A stretch of 64,000 bases of DNA from Anaerolineae bacterium (GCA_018648685.1 JABGQT010000072.1:40566-104565); one strand, 5' to 3'. Counted from the stretch's first letter, positions 17,711 through 27,092 are shown. Program-made: numbers and translations. The notes: generated by a model not told the origin, from the letters alone.

Positions 17711-18983
17711 TCTTGATCTAATCACAAAACTCTTCTTTTTCAGCTTCACCTTATGGCTGGGGTCTTATTTGCTCGCACGCAATTTCAAAAAAAGAACCAC
17801 TCAACTCACCGGTTTTGGTTTGCTTGGCTACGCACTAGCTCTCGTCATAGAATTGCTCACAGACAAGCTCCTTACAGTCATCCTCCTTTTGCCCGCATTT
17901 TTCTGGATCGGCGCAGCCCTCCACTTGCTTCCCGAAGAGATCGTTTGGCGCAAAGGCTTTATCCGAACGTGGGCGCTTACCATCATCCCCATTTTTATTC
18001 TCGTATTGCTTGAGCCCTGGTTTAGCATCCTTGTTTTACTCGCTCTTTTTCTAAGTGTAGGCATTATTGCAAACCTTGCTTTACGCTCACTTTTCAAAAA
18101 CACCTTTGCCATTTTAGCCCTTGTAGCTCTATTTTTTACTCTCAGTACAGGGCTGGTCATTTTGCCTTTTGACCTTTTGCCACGCACTTGGGGAATTTCT
18201 TTTCTCGGCCTCGACCTCCTCGCGCTCGGATTATTGATCACAGCCTGGGATGCTTTTGACGAGGGAGAAAGAATGCGCGCCCATCTTATCCGTTCCTTCG
18301 TAGCGGCTTTTTATTACGCAGGCGCGCTCGCTGTACTGGTCATCATCTTCATCGCCCTCGACGGATATCTAAGCTTTGCCAAATTACTTTTGCTTACCAG
18401 CGTCATCACATTTGGGATATTGACACAAACCTTCTTTGCACAGATTCAATCTTTTTTGGATAAATTAACATTCTCCCGCACCCTAGCATTAAGCAGCGAA
18501 AGAAATATTCTCCGTACTACGGCAGATGAGTTGCCGCGCCGCTCCCTGTTCGAACTTGCTGAGGTGGACGAAATAGAGTTTGCCCGCCTGACACGCCGCG
18601 CCATTAGCAACCTCGGCAATTTACCCAAGTTAGCATCCAGCCCGCTGACAAATCTTCCAGCCGTCACCGCCGAAGGCGGCGAAAATCCCCTCGATAGGGC
18701 ACACGCCCTAAAAGCATTGCTCACCAAAAGTATTCAACGTCTTAAACCACAAGATGGTACCAATTTTGGCACAACAGACGAATGGCGCTATTTCAACGCT
18801 CTATATTTCCCTTATGTCATCGGCATAAAACCCTACGCTCGTCGCATCGACAAAGAATTCCTTGATGAGGAAACTCTCCAGATACTAGAGTGGTTCCAAA
18901 TATCCGTGCCAGAACGAACCTTATACAACTGGCAAAATATAGCCGCGCGTCTGGTTGCTGAAGATTTACTAAATAAAAGCTAA
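17700..18983 (+). CDS. Polytopic membrane protein of unknown function with a soluble C-terminal domain
   Basis: ATG at 17700 (MPISLDLITKLFFFSFTLWLGSYLLAR...) overlaps the upstream gene by 11 bp; multiple TM segments then ~180 soluble residues. Confidence 0.7.
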   Translation: MPISLDLITKLFFFSFTLWLGSYLLARNFKKRTTQLTGFGLLGYALALVIELLTDKLLTVILLLPAFFWIGAALHLLPEEIVWRKGFIRTWALTIIPIFILVLLEPWFSILVLLALFLSVGIIANLALRSLFKNTFAILALVALFFTLSTGLVILPFDLLPRTWGISFLGLDLLALGLLITAWDAFDEGERMRAHLIRSFVAAFYYAGALAVLVIIFIALDGYLSFAKLLLLTSVITFGILTQTFFAQIQSFLDKLTFSRTLALSSERNILRTTADELPRRSLFELAEVDEIEFARLTRRAISNLGNLPKLASSPLTNLPAVTAEGGENPLDRAHALKALLTKSIQRLKPQDGTNFGTTDEWRYFNALYFPYVIGIKPYARRIDKEFLDEETLQILEWFQISVPERTLYNWQNIAARLVAEDLLNKS

Positions 18984-19085
18984 AACACAAAAACTGGCAG
19001 TATTTGGCAGTAATTTTCATAGACGTGGCACTTTGATATAGCATAAACTGGGGGCATCTTAACCAACAAAAAAGGAGCTATATCA

Positions 19086-19484
19086 ATGACTGTTCAAACT
19101 CATACCAACCAAACCTCTGTTCGTCCTATTCTCTATGCAAACGCTATTTTTTGCGGCGTCAGCGGCCTGATCTTTGCCATTGCATCAAAGTCCGTGTCAG
19201 CTTTTCTCGGTCTTGATGCAAGCGGGATTATTCTCGCTTTAGGGATCGGCCTGATCATCTACGCTGAGTTCATTTATATCTTTGCCAAACGCCCTGCGAT
19301 CTTGCGGAACTTTGTACTCTTTGCCATTATCGCAGATTCGCTCTGGGTACTAGGCAGCATCCTCTTACTTATTACAAATTGGGTACCTTTTACTGTTCAG
19401 GGCAAATGGCTAATAGGCATTATCGCCATTATTGTAGATATTTTCGCAGCCCTCCAATTCTTCAAATGGCAAAAAATGGAATAA
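19086..19484 (+). CDS. Small four-TM membrane protein
   Basis: 132 aa, hydrophobic, AGGAGC RBS upstream. Confidence 0.7.
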   Translation: MTVQTHTNQTSVRPILYANAIFCGVSGLIFAIASKSVSAFLGLDASGIILALGIGLIIYAEFIYIFAKRPAILRNFVLFAIIADSLWVLGSILLLITNWVPFTVQGKWLIGIIAIIVDIFAALQFFKWQKME

Positions 19485-19500
19485 GAGACTCTGGTATTTT

Positions 19501-19535
19501 GGCACCGAAGCATATGCTTCGGTGCCATTTTTTTA
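19501..19535 (+). terminator. Rho-independent terminator
   Basis: GGCACCGAAGCATATGCTTCGGTGCC followed by a T tract. Confidence 0.9.
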
Positions 19536-19559
19536 TAAAAAGTCGTAGGGAGTAATGAA

Positions 19560-19937
19560 ATGAATATATTCAAAGATTTTCTGTTTTTCATAAATCTATC
19601 TTTGCTGGTAATTCATGAGTTTGACGCAATTCGCAGGAAAGAATGGCGGTTATTTGTGTTTCTAAAAGATCTGGAAGATGAGCTTGCCTATCAAATATTT
19701 ACACTTTTGCACTTGCCCTTTCTTCTACTTATCTTTTGGTTCTTAACACAAGCAACAGCGCCTTCACAATTTTCTTTTCAGGTAATTGTAGACATCTTCC
19801 TTATCATCCATTTAGGGCTTCATCTACTCTTTCGGGATCACGAGCATAATCGCTTTTCTGGAAAGTTCTCGAAAGGGATCATTCAATCAATGGCATTCTT
19901 CGGCTTAGCACACTTATGCCTAAACATGATCTATTAG
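19560..19937 (+). CDS. Small membrane protein (DUF6713-like)
   Basis: INLSLLVIHEFDAIRRKEWRLFVFLKDLEDELAYQIFTLLHLPFLLLIFWFL. Confidence 0.65.
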   Translation: MNIFKDFLFFINLSLLVIHEFDAIRRKEWRLFVFLKDLEDELAYQIFTLLHLPFLLLIFWFLTQATAPSQFSFQVIVDIFLIIHLGLHLLFRDHEHNRFSGKFSKGIIQSMAFFGLAHLCLNMIY

Positions 19938-19956
19938 CATCATTTGCTACTTGTGA

Positions 19957-20493
19957 ATGATAGAATTACTCAATATGAAACTGGAAATAGCCTCCCTCCA
20001 CCCCCCAAAAGGACTTGCCGAGTTAATTGCAGACTTGGGCGAGGGAGAAAATGGATTTGGCGGAACAGCAGTCCCAAAAGGTATTCTTATACTCGAGGAA
20101 TATCTACAATACTGTCATACAACAAACGATCATAGAAACCTAAAACCTGGTCATATTCCACGAAGCTTTTTCTGGTTTTTGGATGATAAAGAAGAAGCCA
20201 TTGGGATTGTACGGATGTGGCACTATCTCAATGAAAGCCTGAAAGAACGGACAGGGCATATCGCTTACTATATTCGTAAGGACAAGCGCGGAAAAGGCTA
20301 TGGGAGCGAAGCACTGCGCCTGGCATTGAAGGGATTAGAGAAAGTCGGCGAAAGAAAGGCTTTGATCGTTACCGATCTGGATAATATCGCCTCGACAAAG
20401 ATTATTCTGGCAAACGGAGGGAAGCTTGAGACTGTAGGAAAGGGTGGCAAAGGAAAGAAATTTGGCCGCTATTGGATCAATTTGGATTCATAA
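19957..20493 (+). CDS. GNAT family N-acetyltransferase
   Basis: HIAYYIRKDKRGKGYGSEALRLALKGLEKVG. Confidence 0.88.
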   Translation: MIELLNMKLEIASLHPPKGLAELIADLGEGENGFGGTAVPKGILILEEYLQYCHTTNDHRNLKPGHIPRSFFWFLDDKEEAIGIVRMWHYLNESLKERTGHIAYYIRKDKRGKGYGSEALRLALKGLEKVGERKALIVTDLDNIASTKIILANGGKLETVGKGGKGKKFGRYWINLDS

Positions 20494-20630
20494 AAAGAAT
20501 ATGCTAAACTACTTCTAATCTAACATTGTTCATAAGCAGTTATGAAGTACCCGTCAGGGTATGCAATCCGTATAAATGCTAGTTGAGCGGAAATAAGCTA
20601 CTTCATGCTTTGAAAGGATTGATTCACCGT

Positions 20631-22265
20631 ATGTCTTCTAAAACCAACACGGATATCCCCTCTGATCTGCTTCCCACCCTCGGCCCCTATGTCACTGGAA
20701 GTACAACAGCCCTGATGGCTTTAGGTATTATTGGTGGATGGGCAGGCGAATCTTGGCGTTCCGTTTTGGGGATCATTCTCTTGCAGTTCTTTGGAGGCGT
20801 CTTTCTGGGAATCCTGACTAGAGGCTGGAAAAACGTGGCGGCTCTGCGTTATACCAACGGTTTTTTTCACTTGATAACCACAACCGCTATTGTCATGATC
20901 ACAGGGGGCTATCCTTCCCCGTTTTGGCTGGTATTCTTGGTAGGGGTTGTCGTCCCGGGCATCTTGATGGATCGAACTGGAGTCTATTTGGTTCTACCCT
21001 TTGCGGCTGTAGCGCTCGCTGTTCCCCAGCTGTCTATAGGGATAGACATACAAATTGCAATGGGTATTAGCATGCAATTATTCATACTGTTCTTCACCGG
21101 ATTGATTATCCAGAGAACAGCCGCATGGCTATTTAAAGAGCAAGAGAAGCACCAGCAAGCGGAAGAGTCTCTTCGCCAATCCAACGACCAACTCACATTA
21201 TCAATCGCACAATTGGAACAACACACCCGCGAGGTTCGCTTATTGACGGAAATGGGAGGGATGTTACACACTAGCACCACAAACGAGGAGCTATATGGCA
21301 TTATCAGTTACTACATGCAGGAACTCTTTCCATCAAAGATCGGCGCCTTATTCATCTACAGTCCATCACGGAACGACTTGGAAAGTGCTGCCACCTGGGG
21401 AAATTTTCCTGCAGAGAATCATGTGCGCATCTTCTCACCCGATGAATGCTGGGCATTGCGGCAAGGGCAAATATATCAACAGGATGCTTCTCGCTCTGGC
21501 TTGCATTGTCCGCATGTGAAACGACTAAAATCAAACAACTATTTATGTGTACCCTTGATAGCTCGTGGCGAAGCATTAGGCATATTGCATGTGCAATTTT
21601 CAATGGATGAATCCACTGCGGTGTTGACAACGCCTACACGGACGATCGAGGCTGTGTTATCCTTGGCTGCTTCTGTTGCTGAATATGTCGCCCTAGCTCT
21701 GGCGAACCAAGCGCTGCGGGAAACTTTGCGCAATCAGGCGATCCGTGATCCACTCACCGGCTTGTTCAATCGCCGCTACGCGGAGGAAACATTAGACCGT
21801 GAGATTCAGCGGGCAACACGCAAGCAAACGCCGCTGAGCGTGATCTCCCTCGACATTGATCACTTCAAGTTGTTCAATGACACGTACGGGCATGATGCGG
21901 GCGACGTTGTGTTGCAAAACGTGGGGATGTTACTAAAAACACTCTGTCGTGGCGAGGACGTTGCCTGCCGCTATGGAGGAGAAGAATTTCTACTCATCAT
22001 GTCGGATATCTCATTGGAAATCGCACAGCAACGCGCGGAGACATTACGAGAAGGAATGAAATCTTTGAGCATAGTATATAAGGGTCAGCCACTCGGTATT
22101 ACATCGTCCTTCGGTGTAGCCGCTTTTCCAAAAACAGCTACGAACAAGGAGAAACTCTTACATGTAGCCGATGCAGCGCTCTATCAGGCGAAAACCAGCG
22201 GACGTGACTGCGTGGTAACAGCTGCTCAGATTGAGGGCGGAGAATCTCAAGCAACCAAAGCATGA
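20631..22265 (+). CDS. Membrane-anchored GAF-GGDEF diguanylate cyclase
   Basis: N-terminal TM region; GAF-like segment; RGEDVACRYGGEEFLLIM. Alternative TTG start at 20583. Confidence 0.88.
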   Translation: MSSKTNTDIPSDLLPTLGPYVTGSTTALMALGIIGGWAGESWRSVLGIILLQFFGGVFLGILTRGWKNVAALRYTNGFFHLITTTAIVMITGGYPSPFWLVFLVGVVVPGILMDRTGVYLVLPFAAVALAVPQLSIGIDIQIAMGISMQLFILFFTGLIIQRTAAWLFKEQEKHQQAEESLRQSNDQLTLSIAQLEQHTREVRLLTEMGGMLHTSTTNEELYGIISYYMQELFPSKIGALFIYSPSRNDLESAATWGNFPAENHVRIFSPDECWALRQGQIYQQDASRSGLHCPHVKRLKSNNYLCVPLIARGEALGILHVQFSMDESTAVLTTPTRTIEAVLSLAASVAEYVALALANQALRETLRNQAIRDPLTGLFNRRYAEETLDREIQRATRKQTPLSVISLDIDHFKLFNDTYGHDAGDVVLQNVGMLLKTLCRGEDVACRYGGEEFLLIMSDISLEIAQQRAETLREGMKSLSIVYKGQPLGITSSFGVAAFPKTATNKEKLLHVADAALYQAKTSGRDCVVTAAQIEGGESQATKA

Positions 22266-22445
22266 GGATAGTATACATACAGATAAAAGTTGCTACCCAA
22301 CAAAGCGTGCGGTGGACGCGTGGGATTCTTACCGCTAAACTCAACTTGGTCTGACTGGAAGATATACCGCGATAATCGCGTTATCCAAGTCCCGCCCACG
22401 AGCCGGTACCCCTACGAGGGCTTACGAAAACCATTGGACAAAAAG

Positions 22446-22478
22446 AAAGCGCCTTGTAAAAAAGGGCGCTTTTTGTTA
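22446..22478 (+). terminator. Rho-independent terminator
   Basis: AAAGCGCC...GGGCGCTTTTTG. Confidence 0.7.
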
Positions 22479-22513
22479 GTTTGAAACTTCTAATTCGGTC
22501 AAAAAATTTGGCT

Positions 22514-22852
22514 TTACTTCACTTCAACCAGCTCAACATCGAAGATCAAGGTTGCATTCGGGGGAATTAATCCGCCAGCGCCGCGTTCACCGTAGCCCAA
22601 CTCAGCGGGAATTGTGAGCGTGGCTTCGCCACCGACGTTCATCAGAGCAATGCCCTCGTCCCAGCCTTTGATCACTTGCCCAACACCCAATTCAAATTCG
22701 ATGGGTGTGCCACGATCATAAGAGCTGTCGAAAATTTTCCCATCCAGAAGTCTGCCTTCGTAATGTACGCTAACGGTTTTTCCGGCTTCGGCTTTTGGGC
22801 CTTTGCCGCGTTTTCTTTCTGTATATTCCAATCCACTTTCTGTTTTCATCAT
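22514..22852 (-). CDS. FKBP-type peptidyl-prolyl cis-trans isomerase
   Basis: VSVHYEGRLLDGKIFDSSYDRGTPIEFELGVGQVIKGWDEGIALMNVGGEATLTIPAELGYGERG. Confidence 0.94.
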   Translation of the reverse strand: MMKTESGLEYTERKRGKGPKAEAGKTVSVHYEGRLLDGKIFDSSYDRGTPIEFELGVGQVIKGWDEGIALMNVGGEATLTIPAELGYGERGAGGLIPPNATLIFDVELVEVK

Positions 22853-22901
22853 TATCTCCTTGATTTTTAAATTCAAGCTATTTTACTCGCATTATCATTT
22901 A

Positions 22902-23444
22902 TCAGGCATCTAAAATTTTGAGCAAATCTTCAACTGGCGGCCGGTCAGTGGGATCGTAGCTGGGATACAGCAACTTGAATTTGCCGTCTTTGCCAATAAT
23001 AAAATCGCCGCCGAGCTGATCCAGATCATCTCCATGTGAATCGCCAGTTTTTTCTCCCCTTATCCAGGCTGTGAAATAATACCAACGTGTTTTCAAATTG
23101 CGAGAACGCCAATAGGAACGCTCCAGCCCATAGGCGTTGTACACTTCGCGTTCACGGTCGAGAAGAATGGTGAAATGATCGCAATTATCTCTCATCCATT
23201 CCTGAACAGCAGGGAGCGTCCCAAAGGAGATGACGATAACGCGCGTATCCCGTTTTTTGAATGCTGACTGGTGTTGGCACAACTGTGCCACATGCTCACG
23301 GCAGGGAATTCAACCAAGATGCCGCAAGAAGATTAGCAAAACATTATTATCTGCTTTGATCAATTCGTTGAGGGAGATTTCTTTCCCATCTGTCGATTGA
23401 AGCGTAAAAGAAGGAGCTATTTTGTTGTTTTTCAGTGTTGGCAT
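22902..23444 (-). CDS. Peroxiredoxin-like (AhpC/TSA_2, PRXL2-type) protein; candidate selenoprotein with UxxC active site, 180 aa
   Basis: ATG 23444: MPTLKNNKIAPSFTLQSTDGKEISLNELIKADNNVLLIFLRHLG-[TGA]-IPCREHVAQLCQHQSAFKKRDTRVIVISFG...; TGA at 23310-23312 in frame. The ORF track shows only the downstream 129 aa. Confidence 0.82.
23272..23292 (-). promoter_or_regulatory. SECIS-like hairpin immediately downstream of the in-frame UGA
   Basis: Minus-strand TGT-GGCAC-AGTT-GTGCC-a-ACA: 8 bp with one bulged A, GU in the apical loop, loop begins 26 nt after UGA. Confidence 0.6.
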
Positions 23445-23502
23445 AGAGTTCCTGTAAAAAACAGATAGTTATGAAGAAGACAGCTATTCAACCCTCTTAG
23501 AA

Positions 23503-23594
23503 TGTCTTTGCGAGGAGCATGCTTTTGCGACGCGGCAATCTCCAAGACTGCCTGGGAGATTGCTTCGTCGGATAAAACTCTCCTCGCAAAGACA
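23503..23594. repeat. Palindromic element family A, copy 2
   Basis: TGTCTTTGCGAGGAGCATGCTTTTGCGACGCGGCAATCTCC...GGAGATTGCTTCGTCGGATAAAACTCTCCTCGCAAAGACA. Confidence 0.85.
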
Positions 23595-23612
23595 TAGCTG
23601 AGGAAATATGGA

Positions 23613-24215
23613 TCAAGATAGCTTTCGTCGCGCCCATATAAGGCGTTGAGTAACGGTAATAAAAATCAGGGCACTGAAAACGATAAAAAGATGCAATAGA
23701 TATTGCGGCAGGATGAAAAAGAGAGAATAGAAAATAATCGTTTCGAAGCCGCCGATGAGACCAGCGGGCATAACGATGGTCGTTGCGGTTTCGGGGTTGC
23801 GGGTGGCACGTTTTTCAAGGATGGCTGCCAGATACATCCACGAGGCAGTGTTAAGGTAGTAGGTAGAAAGCAAAAAAGCTAAAGCCAGATAAATGTTTTG
23901 GGAGGCAGCCCCAAGCCCAAATCCGAGAGGGATGGCGGCGTAAGCGGTGAAATCCAGCAGAATATCTAAGTAACCGCCAAAGTCATCCTGTTTATTATGC
24001 AGACGAGCGAGCAATCCATCCAGACCATCGAGGGCGCGATTGATGAGCCAAAATGCCAATCCCCAAAGATAGAGGCGTTGTGTGGCAAATATTGCGCTGC
24101 CGATGCCAAAAAATACGCCAATAATAGAAATTGTATTCGGGGAAATACGCGTCATACGCCGAGCGATTGGCTCAACGATGCGATCTTTGGTGTTGCGGAG
24201 GTAGGTATCGAACAT
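23613..24215 (-). CDS. CDP-alcohol phosphatidyltransferase family protein
   Basis: DGLDGLLARLHNKQDDFGGYLDILLDF signature. Confidence 0.9.
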   Translation of the reverse strand: MFDTYLRNTKDRIVEPIARRMTRISPNTISIIGVFFGIGSAIFATQRLYLWGLAFWLINRALDGLDGLLARLHNKQDDFGGYLDILLDFTAYAAIPLGFGLGAASQNIYLALAFLLSTYYLNTASWMYLAAILEKRATRNPETATTIVMPAGLIGGFETIIFYSLFFILPQYLLHLFIVFSALIFITVTQRLIWARRKLS

Positions 24216-24228
24216 TGTTTTCCTAAAT

Positions 24229-24319
24229 TGTCATTGCGAGGAGCATCTTTTCGCGACGTGACAATCCCCAAGACAGTCGGGGAGATTGCTTCGTCGGATA
24301 AAGCTCTCCTCGCAATGAC
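24229..24319. repeat. Palindromic element family A, copy 3
   Basis: TGTCATTGCGAGGAGCATC...GACAATCCCC...GGGGAGATTGCTTCGTCGGATAAAGCTCTCCTCGCAATGAC. Confidence 0.85.
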
Positions 24320-24320
24320 G

Positions 24321-26012
24321 TTAGTTTCTCCACGCCAAACGCGCATCTTTCTTTCGCCGCCAACGCAAATAGGCACGCGCATACAGGAGCTTATCTTCTG
24401 CGCCTTTGATCGCAAGATCGAGCAGGGACATGTCGCCAAAGAAATGTTTTTTATACGCGCCACTGCCCATGAAACCATCTTCTTTGTTGAAAAGCGTCAG
24501 GCGGAATTTCTTTTTAGCGAGATGATTTTTTCCATCCAGAATGGCATCGAAGGGTAGCGGAAGCCATTTAAAATCACGGAAGAGCGCGTTCGCTTCAGCG
24601 ACCATGTGGTCGACATCGGCTTCGTTGGCGGGGTCAACTGCGCTGAAAAGGGCATCCACTTTTTGCTGCACGTCAAAAAATTCTGCAAAGCCACCGCCCG
24701 CCAAACGATTGTTTTTGAGTAGGGCAATATACTCGTTGCGGTCTTTTGCGCGCATCCGCGTGATGCTCAACATCAGATATTCGAGATACGCGCCCAGCAG
24801 CCACTGCACCGAGTAAACGCGCCAAAGTTTGTAATTTGACCACGATTTGATCGAGTTGACCGTCAATTGATCGTGCATTTTGACATAGCCGAGCGTGATC
24901 TCTTCAAGCGGCGCAAAGGCTTTCGCCGAATAATCGCCCGTCTTTTTTGCCTTGAGCAACAGATCTGCGAGCAGCATGATCGTCATATGCGTCACATAAA
25001 GCCCTTTTGAATAGAGCGGATCAATGAACCCGACCGAGTGCCCGAGCAGAGCGAATCGGTTGCCAACAACTTTTTTGGATGAATACTGGAGACGCTCGGC
25101 TCGCACCCAGCCCCGAATTTGCTTGGCATTTGTGAACTGTTTTTTCAACCCGGGGAATTGCTCGATAAATCCGTAAAATTCATCTTCGGGCGTTATATCG
25201 GTACGTGGGGGATGGATGCGCGGATCAAGCAAAAGTCCCACGCTCACAACGGGGTTTGTTGCCTCGGCATAATTATTAAAAGGGATCACCCACAACCAGC
25301 CACCCTCGAAAAGGTGATGCAATGTCCCCTCCGACCAGCGGAAAGGAACGCCGTTTTCTTCACGCGAAAAAGAGACATCGTGAAAACAAGGCACATCGAC
25401 CATATGCGTGAACATCCCGCGTGTATTTGTCTTTAGATCAAAATCGCGCAGCTCAAATTTATGGGCAAGCAATGAGCGGAATCCGCCCGCATCGACGATA
25501 TATTCAGCTTGATATTCTTCGTCTTTTGCTGTTGAAATGCTCACGCCATCATCACTAAAATCGACATCTTTTACGGGCGTATTTTGCAAAATCGTCGCGC
25601 CGTAGGAAATAGCGACCGAAGTCAGGAAAGAGTCACTATCTTGCCGATAAATATGCAATTCGTGCCCATAAGGTTCTTTAGGAATGACGGCTTGCAAGGT
25701 TCTTTCGGGCATTGGCTCTTTGCCGATTTCGTGATGTACAAAACCAAAATGTCGTTTTACGCCGTGCGTAGTTCCGGCATAATCGAGATAATTTTCAGAG
25801 CTGAAATAAGCCAGTTCAGGCACATCGTAAAACTTCGCCAACGCGCGCATCATCTCGGATGTCTCCAAAATGGTCGATTCACCGATCGCAAATTTGGGGT
25901 GCTGCCCAGCTTCAAAGACGATCACATCCAAGCCCTGCCGCGCCAAAATTGAAGCCAGTGTTGAGCCACCCATCCCCGAGCCGATGATTGCTACATCGTA
26001 TTTTTTGGTCAT
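24321..26012 (-). CDS. FAD-dependent oxidoreductase, flavin-halogenase/geranylgeranyl-reductase-like
   Basis: [42 protein letters not shown] (WxWxIP). Confidence 0.8.
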   Translation of the reverse strand: MTKKYDVAIIGSGMGGSTLASILARQGLDVIVFEAGQHPKFAIGESTILETSEMMRALAKFYDVPELAYFSSENYLDYAGTTHGVKRHFGFVHHEIGKEPMPERTLQAVIPKEPYGHELHIYRQDSDSFLTSVAISYGATILQNTPVKDVDFSDDGVSISTAKDEEYQAEYIVDAGGFRSLLAHKFELRDFDLKTNTRGMFTHMVDVPCFHDVSFSREENGVPFRWSEGTLHHLFEGGWLWVIPFNNYAEATNPVVSVGLLLDPRIHPPRTDITPEDEFYGFIEQFPGLKKQFTNAKQIRGWVRAERLQYSSKKVVGNRFALLGHSVGFIDPLYSKGLYVTHMTIMLLADLLLKAKKTGDYSAKAFAPLEEITLGYVKMHDQLTVNSIKSWSNYKLWRVYSVQWLLGAYLEYLMLSITRMRAKDRNEYIALLKNNRLAGGGFAEFFDVQQKVDALFSAVDPANEADVDHMVAEANALFRDFKWLPLPFDAILDGKNHLAKKKFRLTLFNKEDGFMGSGAYKKHFFGDMSLLDLAIKGAEDKLLYARAYLRWRRKKDARLAWRN

Positions 26013-26048
26013 GGGTTTCCTTTAAGAAAGTCACGCTGCAAGCGTGAC

Positions 26049-26780
26049 CTACGGCAATTGCTGCGCCGCATCTTCATCCACCATCCAACGTGTGCTCTCC
26101 ACCGAGATCGCCTGCGAGGGAAAACGATCAATATCTCTTTCTTCGCCGAGCGCATTGGCGAGCGCATCCGCTTTGGATGCGCCGCTGACCATGAAAACGA
26201 TTTCGCGCGCGTGATTGATGACAATGGGCGTAAGCGTCAGCCGCGTGGATGGTCTGCCTTGATAATCGCCTTCTGTGCTGATAACGGGATTTGTCCACAG
26301 CGCAGATTGCCCCACAAAAAGGGATGCGGTGTGCCCATCATCTCCCAGCCCGAGCAGAACCAGATCGAAGCGGACATGTTTTGAGTTTGATTTCGTATAA
26401 GAATCTAGCGTTTGATGATAAGCGTCTACTGCTTCGCGCGGAGAGAGATGTGTGGGCATCGGATGCAGATTTCCATCGGGAATGCCAACGTGTTTCAGCA
26501 AGGCTTCGCCTGCCTGATAAAAATTACTCCCTGCATCATCATGTGGAACATGGCGCTCATCGCCCCAGAAGAGATGCACTTTCTTCCATTCGATTTGACT
26601 TTTAAACGGTTCTTGCGCAAGTAAGCGATAGGCTTTTAGCGGCGTACCACCGCCGCTGAGCACGGCAAGGAAACGTCCGCGTGCGCGGATGGCTTCATCT
26701 GCCTTTTGGATGAAGTGTTTGGCGAAGGCGAGAGCGAGGGTATCGCTGTTTGGGTAGATGTTTAGGTTTTGTGGGTTCAT
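26049..26780 (-). CDS. pgl: 6-phosphogluconolactonase
   Basis: LAVLSGGGTPLKAYRLLAQEPF...VHLFWGDERHVPHDDAGSNF...DLVLLGLGDDGHTASLF; start set to MNPQNL. Confidence 0.93.
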   Translation of the reverse strand: MNPQNLNIYPNSDTLALAFAKHFIQKADEAIRARGRFLAVLSGGGTPLKAYRLLAQEPFKSQIEWKKVHLFWGDERHVPHDDAGSNFYQAGEALLKHVGIPDGNLHPMPTHLSPREAVDAYHQTLDSYTKSNSKHVRFDLVLLGLGDDGHTASLFVGQSALWTNPVISTEGDYQGRPSTRLTLTPIVINHAREIVFMVSGASKADALANALGEERDIDRFPSQAISVESTRWMVDEDAAQQLP

Positions 26781-26790
26781 TTTTTTGTGA

Positions 26791-26897
26791 TGTGATTGCG
26801 AAGGAGCGATAGCGACTGTGGCAATCTCCCCCACTGTCGTGGAGATTGCTTACCCCTTCGGAGCACAGGTCGACGATAAAACTGTCTCGCAATGACA
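26791..26897. repeat. Palindromic element family A, copy 4
   Basis: TGTGATTGCGAAGGAGCGATAGCGAC...GGCAATCTCCCCCAC...GTGGAGATTGCTTACC...CTCGCAATGACA. Confidence 0.75.
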
Positions 26898-26915
26898 AAT
26901 CAAGTTAGGTTTGGG

Positions 26916-27008
26916 GAGTGCGTCGCACGAACTTCGACAGACTGATTCTTGTCGATGGGAAAATGTTCACCGAAGAGTAGAATCTCATCTTTTTGGTGCG
27001 ACGCACCC
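26916..27008. repeat. Palindromic element family B, copy 2
   Basis: GAGTGCGTCGCACGAACTTCGAC...TTTTTGGTGCGACGCACCC. Confidence 0.75.
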
Positions 27009-27027
27009 TCTATTTGCTTTAGTGAGC

Positions 27028-27090
27028 GGAGTCCAACGTCTCCAGACGTTGGTTTTTGATAACGCCGAAATCTGGAGATTTCGGACTCCA
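27028..27090. repeat. Palindromic repeat family C, copy 2
   Basis: GGAGTCCAACGTCTCCAGACGTTGG...CCGAAATCTGGAGATTTCGGACTCCa. Confidence 0.7.
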
Positions 27091-27092
27091 AA

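Noticed and set aside
22290-22440. attC-like (integron recombination site) resemblance: ACCCAACAAAGCGTGCGGTGGACGCGTGGGATTC ... TCCCGCCCACG
   Set aside because: Has an RYYYAAC-like box but no matching GTTRRRY partner, no integrase and no cassette array; too degraded to call.
22902-23444. Interpretation of the peroxiredoxin-like gene as a simple nonsense pseudogene
   Set aside because: The only lesion is UGA exactly at a redox Cys position, the frame is otherwise intact and a SECIS-like hairpin follows. Kept as the main alternative to test.
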